Shown: piece after piece, positions 56,101 through 64,000 of the stretch
How the letters are laid out: every line of letters begins with the position of its first letter
How positions within the stretch are numbered: the stretch's first letter is position 1
Made by a program: the position numbers and the translations under genes
The notes under the pieces: generated by a model
What the model saw: the letters and a program-made list of their open reading frames with translations, nothing else
The model's database searches: none
What the model was told of the DNA's origin: nothing
Origin: Theristus sp. LFF4_11
Taxonomy: Eukaryota > Nematoda > Chromadorea > Monhysterida > Xyalidae
Direction: 5' to 3'
DNA: 64,000 bases
Assembly (NCBI GenBank): GCA_030248135.1
Contig: JASANC010003603.1
Coordinates: 1-64,000, forward strand

Positions 56101-58666
56101 TTACTTTGTTTGGTGTTCGCTCGGAAAAAAGTGTTCGTGTTCAAACATTTTGTTCAAGGATGAAATTGTACACCCGAAAGCTTTTTTATCGCGCTTCCAC
56201 TTGACAATTCTAAGAGAAGTCTAGTGCAAACGGTGGCGTCAGCATTTACGCAAGGGTAAACTATAAAATTTTAGTCTTCTCGAAACGAGTCTCTGCCTCC
56301 AAACATAGGAAAAATTCTAAAATTCGCCTTTTATCTTCCAGCGGACAGCCCGACGTGTGCGGGCAACAGTGAGCCAGCGAAGGACGTACTTGGCGAGCAA
56401 GTGCTCTGCAACTTCGGTGGTCCGAACAGCGGTGCCTGTCCACCGGGGTACATCTGTCGCATGGGCGCATTCTTCGGCTCCTGTTGCCAGCAGAACAGCG
56501 AAGGTTTGCGGGTTTGTTTTTGCAAAGTGTAGCAAAAAATCGCTGCTTATTTGCTTTGGTGGTAACAAAAACACATTTTTTATTATCATGCAGCACTGTA
56601 CGCACGGAATTACGAGCCAAAGTGCAAATCGATCAATGCAAACGGTGAAGAGAATCTCACTGATCCGGTGACAATGACAGACAATGGGGTGCCGTTGGTT
56701 CTGCTCGGCAGGTGAAATACTTCGTTTTGTTTGCTTCGTTTATTTGTTCCACTAATCTCTTTACACATTTTATGTCAAGATCATATGTGCAGTATACGTA
56801 GTTTCCGCTGACAATGCACACGGTTATGAGTGTGACACAGTATTTGTTGCACATCAATCACAAAAACACACGTTCACACACACAACATGAGTTGTATTAT
56901 AGCGCATGTGAGCCGGTTGCCAGTGTGTTTGTTGGTGACTCTGCATTAATACAGGGGTTAGAAGAACCAACTGCACTTTTTCAAAAAAGTTCTACATACT
57001 ATCCAACCAGTGGTGCATTTTGAATCCTGATTACTCCGATATGTGCATCATCAACACGCAGTGCACTGTGTTTGCATAGCCGAATGAAAAAAAATTGCCA
57101 GAGTTTTTCTTGGATAGCTGGAACAAATGCGCCCCACACCACTGTTTTTTCTGTTCGTTCCAGATCGTGTGACGACATCTTCTGTCCGGTGAACACGAAC
57201 TGCGTCCAGATGGAGCTGTTCGCGCATTGTTGCCAGCAGTCGCCCGCCGCCACTGATCCATTGCAGTCGCGCCAGCTGCACGTGCAACCGATCAAGACCG
57301 CGTTCGCACACGACAGCGACCGCGGCATTGCCGTCATCAGACAGGGTGCGCCACTGTTGTTTTCTATACCAGCGAAATGTGCCGCACGTTATTAGCAAAA
57401 ACGCAGTCGATTTGCAAGCCGTTTCCGACTTGTCGCGTAATCTGTTTCAACCGTCGAACTCTAAATTACCGGCTGTCAGCTAATTGGTCGGAGATCACGT
57501 GACGCATGCTTAGGCTTAGGCTTAGGCTGACAGGACAGAGACTCCCGCCTCTGCACAGAAGGCATGCATCACACGTGACCACCAACCAATCAGCTGTCAG
57601 TCTTATAATCCATCATTCGACCGTACCAATGTTGCGGTTTGTTCCGTCGCGCGGCAGGCGGTCGAAGCGCCGAGGCGCACCTGCTGCGGGTGCACGTGAC
57701 GGGCAGCTGGCTGCTGATCGCGGGTCGTGTCGTGTTCGAGGAGACCGCCGACGATGCGGTGCGTGTGTCCGGCTACGTGCGCGGTCTGCGGCCCGGTCGG
57801 CACGGTTTTCACGTGCACGCGAAGGGCACCATCAATTGCACGGACGCTGGCGGACACTTCAACCCGACCGATCAGCCGCACGGCGCACGCGAGTCGACCG
57901 TGCGACACGTCGGCGACCTCGGCAACATCGAGGCCGACGTGGACGGTGTGGCCGTGTTCAGGTGGGAAACGTGCATGCGATGCATGTTACGGGACATGTT
58001 ATGTGACATGTTATGTGACATGTTATGTGACATGTTATGTGACATGTTATGTGACATGTTATGTGACATGTTATGTGACATGTTATGTGACATGTTATGT
58101 GACATGTTATGTAACATGTTATGTGACATGTTATGTGACATGTTATGTGACATGTTATGTGACATGTTATGTGACATGTTATGTGACATATTATGTGACA
58201 TATTATGTAACATGTTATGTGACATGTTATGTGACATGTTATGTGACATGTTATGTGACATGTTACGTGACATGTTATGCTACCACGCTACATGCTACGC
58301 TACATGCTACGCTGCTGTTGACCACTGATCAAGAAAGTATGCTGCAAGTAAACGTGGCAACATGTTGTTGTTTGTTTCAATGTTTCGTCTGGCTGAAGCT
58401 CAAGTCAAAGTCCGAACTATTTTCTCGCGCCTGCGGCCCGTGAACTATTCGCCAGCAAATCAAATAAAAAACAGGTGCACCAACTGTATTGCAGTTTTGT
58501 CGATCGAACGATCAAGTTGAGTGGTGCGCACAGTATCGCCGGGCGTGCACTGGTCGTCCACAAGGGCGAGGACGACGAGGGTCGTGGTGGCAACGAGCAA
58601 AGCCGCCAGACCGGCAACGCCGGCGCGCGCTTTGCCTGCGGCGTCATTGGCATTATGGAGCAGTGA
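53119..58666 (+). CDS. Secreted ShKT-ShKT-Kunitz-like-lustrin-Cu/Zn superoxide dismutase fusion
   Basis: Eleven exons in unbroken phase (593 aa): 53119-53217, 53887-53983, 54115-54254, 54522-54618, 54988-55185, 55877-56089, 56342-56503, 56594-56711, 57164-57345, 57658-57961, 58495-58666. A signal peptide leads to two ShKT modules (residues 28-63, CVDKHERCC ... CPRSCSIC; 107-141, CGDRYIDCC ... CQKACGTC). A divergent Kunitz-like module follows (220-279, with WTW and NAFETWGEC), then two lustrin-type modules (CPPGYIC..CCQQ; CPVNTNC..CCQQ). The C-terminal SOD domain (441-593) has all metal ligands: H487, H489, H502, H510, H519, D522, H559. It also keeps the C496-C585 disulfide and R582. It should dismutate superoxide outside the cell. 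The module combination is unusual. Exon 1 donor choice (GAA|GTCTGT) is supported by the restored ShKT spacing. Confidence 0.83.
55386..55647. mobile_element. MITE (CCGTAAAGTCTTGCATATAAGG TIRs) in SOD-fusion intron 5
   Basis: CCGTAAAGTCTTGCATATAA and its inverse TTATATGCAAGACTTTACGG bound the element, with TA on both sides (55384-55385, 55648-55649). The interior has repeated CTCCCACTTATAAG. A diverged longer relative is at 16318-16953. Confidence 0.85.
57452..57623. mobile_element. MITE (GTCGAACTCTAAATTA family) in SOD-fusion intron 9
   Basis: CGTCGAACTCTAAATTACC on the left and CCAATCAGCTGTCAG ... CATTCGACCG on the right. Its centre contains three exact TTAGGC units (57510-57527), the nematode telomere repeat. 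It ends about 35 bases before exon 10. Confidence 0.78.
57983..58280 (+). repeat. 12-bp minisatellite (TGTGACATGTTA)n in the SOD intron
   Basis: About 25 nearly identical 12-bp units fill the intron between exons 10 and 11, starting 21 bases after the donor. Because the unit is a multiple of three, frames on both strands stay open (for example CDMLCDML), which produces false long ORFs of 130-240 codons. Confidence 0.93.
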
Positions 58667-61460
58667 AGAAAAAAGTAGAAACGATGACGAAAAGGACAAT
58701 CATCAGGAAAACAATACCACTTCAAGATTTGTGAAAATTCAATTTCCTGGATGAGTGGGCTGATTTGCACTGGTTTTGTTTGTTCTGCGGCTGTGCCTAG
58801 TTCCGATGTGAATGCTAAGAACGTTTAGTTTTATGTTTAGCTTGTTTTTGCCATGTTTATTTTCTCTGATCAAAAAAAACAACAGAACACCGATGACTGC
58901 GTTATGTACAACACTTCGGATCTATTGTTCGATGTTACCTGACATTTGCTTTTTTGACCATTTGACCCGCGTTAGTTCCAGTGTCAAATCTTGAGCGAGT
59001 GAACTTTAATTGTAGCCGATTAGCTGCGCTATTCGCAGTTGATCTGCTGCATTTTTATTTGAATTCGTTGTTGCTAAAGTTATTTCCGTGTTTTTGCCGT
59101 TTTGCCAAAGATTATGTCCAGTTGATTTGCACTGCTGTTATTAAAATTGAATCTGTATCCAAAGATGTACCGTGTGAAATAATTTTCCCGATCAAGTTTT
59201 ATGTCATTCAGCGACTGAATAATTTTCCACATTCGTTCCATTCCAGTCAATTTGAGTACCAGTTAGTTTCATGTCAGCATACAGTGTTTCAAGTTTCATA
59301 AAACCTGGTTGAATTGTTTCAGTTATTGGTTGAACGGAAACCAATGTCAGTTTTGTTTGTTGTCTTAATTTTCGACGACTGTCAGTTTTTTTCCGCAGAT
59401 GACAGAGCTCCCGAAAGAAGAAAGAATGGAATCGGAGTTACAAGAACTCATATTTAGCCATTTTTACCAAGCACGAGACATTCGTTCTTCTAACTGTAAG
59501 TTCAAAGTTTTGTATGCGCTGTGTTCTCCACAAAAAAATGACAGGTTCAAAAACAATACTTTATGTTTTTCAACAGTAGAACAACGAACAACCTTTTTTA
59601 TTGAAGTTGTTTTATTTTTGTTTCATTGTTGCAACAAAACCAAGCCGAATAAAGATAATAAAGTATCTAGATACTACTGCATATACGTTTACGTTAAAAA
59701 TTGAATAACGGTTAATGGTATTCAATATCTTTGCGGTCAAGCGCTGAAGGATTTTTTCTATCCCCATGACGGCATTTAATGATTTTCGCATGTTGATCGA
59801 AAATAAAAACAAATCAATTCAACGTGACAAATTCAAATCACCACAAAATGTTTCGTAACCATGTGCCGACTGTAGTCGAATGCAAACATTGAAGAACGTT
59901 GCTTGTTGTTGTGCCCGGTCGGTGATTCGGTGATAACAATCTCTGACCGAAATCGAAATTTACGACATAAACAAAACAACAATCACATTTTTTTAAGTTT
60001 TTGGTAGTATAATAAATGAATGCACATTATTCGGCGAATTTCATCAAAATTAACGCGGCGAAAAGTGAAAACAACGGTTTTGTGAAGTTTATTGCGCACT
60101 CCACTCGACAATTGTGTATCTCCTGTGTACCCAGCATGCACGCGTGTGGAACACAGGGAACAACGGTTTAGTGTCAGGGTTTGGAAAGTCGGAACACAAA
60201 TTACAAAGTTTTTGTTTGAATGGTGTTAAACATTTTTCTTGAATATCGTCAAAAAAGACCAGAATGCAAAGTTTTTTTGTAAATTTTAATTAAACATTCG
60301 CAACACAAATACAGTAATAATGAATGACACACATTTACTGGACGCATTTGCGGGTTCGGACACGATGGTTTCATTGTGTGACAAAAAAATAACGGATAAT
60401 TTTTTCAGAAACTGCAACATCAATCAGCAAGATAAGACGCGTATTCCGGATGAGAACGACACTTTTTCTGTTTGTTTTGTTTTATCCTTTATGATGTAAT
60501 CATGTACGTATTTTAAAAAGTGTTTTTCTCGATCCCAAACCTTTATCGAAATGACTTTTTGTTGTTGTTTTTTATGTAAGGCTGTTAAAGGTTATCATTT
60601 GTACGCTGATGTTGATATGCAACGTACGCTCATCCACAAATCCGTGGCCTGTCTTTCAACGAGAGAGACGGTTGTTTTTGTAAAAACATTTCACTTTTTG
60701 ATCGCATCATGTCTGTGCACTACGACCACGGCGTAATACGCCCGTTTTGCCAAATCCGTTACAAATATTAGTTCGTTCATTATGTGCACGTCTCGGCAAC
60801 TGCAAGATTGAGACAAATAATAATGTCGTTGAGAAAATTTTACGCAAATTTCGGTTAACTACAGAGGCTGTATAGGTTTTTAACAAAGTGGGCTAGTGAT
60901 GAGTGAGTGAGTGGTTGTAGCGCAGTTTCACTTTTTTCCATCAATTTTTCTCAATAAAACTGAAATCATCGGCTGTGTTGCGTTATTCCACTGCAAAACT
61001 GTAAATATAGCCTAGATTACAGCATATAAGGACACAGTGTTACCTTTAACCAACAGACATACACGGCGTTATGAGACGGTTGCAGTGATAAAAAACCATG
61101 TGGCCGTGTTGATAGCGCACCGTGATTTTTTTTCAGAACGTTGTGGCAAAAAAATTATGCAAAAAATTTACCGCTGTACCCGAGTGCGTTTCGCGTTTAT
61201 TCGCTATTGCGTAAACTGCTGCACCAAATGCGCTCAGAATAGCTCTAGAAATGCGCAGATTATCATGTAACTTTCCGTTTTACTGTCCGATTGTTGTATT
61301 TCAGGAAATAATTTTTTGTTCTATAATCTCAAATAATCATATTACAATTCTAGACTTTTTATATCCGGAGTTGCAAGATATTGTTTTTATGAAGCAAAAG
61401 TTGCATTGATTCTGGTCTTGAGTTCACTGTGTTGTTTTGCAGCACTTGCTTTAACCGTGG
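58667..61460. other. Intergenic, AT-rich
   Basis: No supported gene. The stretch 59399-59560 (GGAGTTACAAGAACTCATATTTAGCCA and GACAGGTTC) repeats sequence seen at 55210-55300, so it is probably a transposon relic. AATAAA occurs at 60953. Confidence 0.4.
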
Positions 61461-61463
61461 TTG

Positions 61464-62057
61464 TCATATTAAGTTCCAGAATAAGATACTGTTTGGTTTG
61501 GAGCAATTCCTTTGACTCTTATGGTTGTTATCTTTAGTTCCAGAATTTTGTTTAGAGCGATTGCTTTGACCGTGGTTACTGTCTTGAGTTCCAGTATGTT
61601 GTTTGAAGCAACTGCTTTGACCATGGTTGTTAACTTGAGTGCCAGGATGTTGTTTGAAGCAACTGCTTTGACCATGGTTGTTCACTTGAGTTCCAGTATG
61701 TTGTTTGAAGCAACTGCTTTGACCATGGTTGTTCACTTGAGTTCCAGTGGTACTGCTTTGACCATGGTTGTTAACTTGAGTGCCAGGATGTTGTTTGAAG
61801 CAACTGCTTTGACCATGGTTGTTCACTTGAGTTCCAGTATGTTGTTTGAAGCAACTGCTTTGACCATGGTTGTTCACTTGAGTTCCAGTATGTTGTTTGA
61901 AGCAACTGCTTTGACCGTGGTTGTTCACTTGAGTTCCAGTGAAGCAACTGCTTTGACCATGGTTGTTCACTTGAGTTCCAGTATGTTGTTTGAAGCAACT
62001 GCTTTTTGACCATGGTTGTTCACTTGAGTTCCAGACCAAGCACAATGTTTGGAGCAA
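61464..62057 (-). CDS. Possible 17-residue-repeat protein encoded by a 51-bp minisatellite
   Basis: The minus strand has one open frame of 197 codons, made of about ten copies of a 17-residue unit (FKQHTGTQVNNHGQSSC) that degrade toward both ends. Two shortened units (near 61745 and 61938) have lost multiples of three bases and keep the frame. The plus strand is also open for 165 codons across the same repeats, so frame maintenance alone is weak evidence. No splice sites, signal peptide or known domain. It may be an expressed Asn/Gln/His-rich repeat protein or just a minisatellite. Confidence 0.3.
   Translation of the reverse strand: MLQTLCLVWNSSEQPWSKSSCFKQHTGTQVNNHGQSSCFTGTQVNNHGQSSCFKQHTGTQVNNHGQSSCFKQHTGTQVNNHGQSSCFKQHPGTQVNNHGQSSTTGTQVNNHGQSSCFKQHTGTQVNNHGQSSCFKQHPGTQVNNHGQSSCFKQHTGTQDSNHGQSNRSKQNSGTKDNNHKSQRNCSKPNSILFWNLI
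61530..62035. repeat. 51-bp minisatellite
   Basis: The unit is TTGTTTGAAGCAACTGCTTT followed by GACCATGGTTGTTCACTTGA and GTTCCAGTATG. It has about 10 copies, two of them internally deleted, and one has an extra T (near 62006). Confidence 0.9.
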
Positions 62058-62265
62058 ATTGCTTTGGCTGTGGCGGTAATTGTCTTGCGACCCAGGATAT
62101 TGTTTGGAGCATTTATTTTGTTTGGAGCATAACTGTCGTCAGTTACAGGATAGTGTTTTGAAAAATGGTTTTGATTCTGGTTGTTGTCTTGAACTCCAGA
62201 AGAACATCGTTTAGGGCACTGGTATGACTGCAGTTATTGTCGTTAGTTACATCTTGTTGTTCACT

Positions 62266-62537
62266 CGTATGGCCGAACAAATAAAGCAGTCCTGGTCTTC
62301 TCAATCAAGGCGAGGTTGCAGACCAGGAGTTGTGTTTTCAAAAATGCTGATTTTATCCAATCGCGTGTGCAAGGGACCAACTGACGGAATAACCCAAAGA
62401 ACCACTGAATTATTTAAAAAAAACACGTGAAATTTCGCCCACAATTGGGTTTCTGAACGTCTTTTTCCATTAATTCAAATTTCGCGGGGCTCACTGCACC
62501 CTGCAAACAGCTGCCATGTTTAATCGGCCATGCCGTA
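62266..62537. mobile_element. MITE, GGCCGAATAAA family (diverged copy)
   Basis: TATGGCCGAACAAATAAAGC on the left and TGCCATGTTTAATCGGCCAT on the right, with the degraded core AAGGCGAGGTTGCAGACCAG. It is the most diverged copy in the window. Confidence 0.65.
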
Positions 62538-62873
62538 CGTATTCATTGTTGGACAACTGAAACGTACTTGTTTTTTGTACTGCTCCTCCAATCCGAATTT
62601 TGTCATATGTCGTAGTTCGCCATATGAAACACCGTTACACACAAGTGCATAATGCTGATTACACAGTTCATTCATTATTCAAAAACGCTTTTTGTTTTTT
62701 TTTGTTTAGACTTTGTTTTGTATCATCATTACACTAGGCGTGTGCGACGTGAAGTATCATTAATTATTCTTTTGAACACGATTGAAAAACACGATCATTG
62801 TTGTCATCGCCGTTCATGATTAGGTGCATTGCTCAATAGGGCGTGCGATGCGGAGAGCGGTTGCACAATATGT

Positions 62874-64000
62874 CATCGCCATGACAAACTTTTACGACTT
62901 CCACCCAGAGAAAAACAAAACAGAACAGTCGTCGGAATTGTTCAGTCGGCTGTTTTACGCAAGTACACCAAACTGTTCTCATTCATGATAATCGTCATTG
63001 TCCTTTTTTGTGCGGTTTTTAAAAACCCACTGTTAAAAGTGAAATCGTTTGCTCACTGGTTGGTGATAACAAACCATAAAGGGGAAGACATACGGGAGAC
63101 GCTGACAGACACGCGTAAACATAACAGGTAATCATTTAGGTGAATCACGGTGAAACGGTTGTTGAAAATTGTATTGTTGAAAATTGTATTGTATTTCAGT
63201 AGTTTGGTTTTGGTGATGTGATATTTAGCACAGATAGGACAAAAATATAAAATATTTCACTCAAATTAGCAGATGTTTATGTCATGGCTCCAGTAGTGCG
63301 GAAATATGAAAAAACAAAGCAAATCGAACTTTGCGCGATAATTTTGTTGACATTTGGCATGCATGCGCTCAGCAGACTCATAAATCTTCATAGAACAAGA
63401 ATTGGTCTGCCTGTCTTGCCTTCTGTTTTATGTGAAACTTGACAAAAATCACATTTGATTTCCCTTTTTCTGTTTCTTCAATAATCTCTTATTCAGTTGA
63501 CTTTTTTGTCTATACGTATGCGTCTTTTACTTCATTAATGTTTTGAAAATATCCGTGAATAACACCAATAATAATTTCTGTGGGTGCACCATTTTTATCT
63601 CACCACGCAGTAGTTTCTTTCGCTGTCGATGGATTTGCTGTTTTCACTTTTTTAACCGATTTTTACAAAACTATTGTTTTGGCTCACACGAATGTAAATC
63701 TTTCGTTGACTTTTGATTGCATAGTGCGTCGTCGAGAGCACGTTTGTTTGTGCCGTACTTCTTGTGTGGACCTCCAGTGGAGTTTCCCATTAAATTACAG
63801 CCAAACGCCAAAAGAAAATATGCGAAAAAAAATTCTAATCGTTTGCCCTTTAGAACTGCCTCCGCATGCACTCCAAAGCATTTATGGTTCAATGGCAAGA
63901 GGAAAAGCAATTTCTAAGGTTGAATTTTCTTTTTCAGATAAAAAAATCACACAAAAAAGGCAGCGAAAAGGACACCACACGAACACTGCCAACATGATTG
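62874..64000 (+). CDS. 5' part of a possible type II membrane protein gene (runs off the window)
   Basis: An open stretch ending at 63125 before a GTAATC donor encodes YTKLFSFMIIVIVLFCAVF, a strong hydrophobic anchor near an N-terminus, followed by a lumenal-looking HWLVITNHKGEDIRETLTD. The start is unresolved: Met at 62982 in the anchor frame, or an upstream exon joined at TTGTTCAG near 62950. A candidate second exon begins after GATTGCATAG (63724) and another after TTTTCAG near 63937, but two frames are open in the former. The topology would suit a Golgi enzyme. No family motif is visible. Confidence 0.3.

Noticed and set aside
57872..58273. Long repetitive frames on both strands (Met-Ser-His-Asn, Cys-Asp-Met-Leu)
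   Set aside because: Products of the 12-bp minisatellite inside an SOD intron. The unit length of 12 keeps all frames open.
58475..58494. Earlier acceptor for the last SOD exon (AACAG at 58473-58474)
   Set aside because: The TTGCAG at 58489-58494 gives the correct phase and the same length as other SODs in this region.

Overview
This is eukaryotic DNA, very probably from a nematode. Coding exons are small and relatively GC-rich, introns are mostly short and AT-rich, and acceptors are TTTCAG-like. Degenerate GCCTAA/TTAGGC (nematode telomere) repeats lie inside introns. The gene families fit as well: three DB-module secreted proteins, ShKT and lustrin-type cysteine modules, and a divergent Cys-loop channel subunit. 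I assembled genes by hand from conserved motifs, GT/AG junctions and phase compatibility; no transcript data were used and the species is not determined.

Left part (1-16275, plus strand): after a repeat-rich leader comes a ten-exon Cys-loop ligand-gated channel subunit (1942-6239) with an atypical M2. A TIR element starts 24 bases after its stop. Three tandem DB-module genes follow (8748-10015, 11406-12420, 14662-16275), with shared intron positions. The third carries a CACCCTA array in an intron.

Middle (16276-33818): a Russian-doll stack of transposons (18010-23811) is bounded by an hAT-like element with a perfect 8-bp target duplication. Next come two paralogous small secreted-protein genes defining a two-cysteine family I do not recognise (24852-25732 and 27292-28095, the second with a broken-looking acceptor), several MITEs, a single-pass membrane protein (31289-32277), and a minus-strand secreted Kunitz inhibitor (33445-33818).

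Right part (33819-64000): a minus-strand C2H2 zinc-finger gene has a possible last exon across a 150-bp satellite/transposon block. A minus-strand F-box gene (43495-46082) and a minus-strand cysteine-rich membrane ORF with a frame break follow. The most striking locus is an eleven-exon plus-strand gene (53119-58666). It joins, in unbroken phase, a signal peptide, two ShKT modules, a divergent Kunitz-like module, two lustrin-type cysteine modules and a complete Cu/Zn superoxide dismutase domain. The end of the window holds a coding-looking 51-bp minisatellite and the 5' part of a possible type II membrane protein gene.

Many predicted products are secreted or surface proteins (DB, ShKT-Kunitz-lustrin-SOD, Kunitz, two-cysteine peptides), but nothing shows that they act in one pathway. 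MITEs of one family sit 10-40 bases from splice sites in four different genes.
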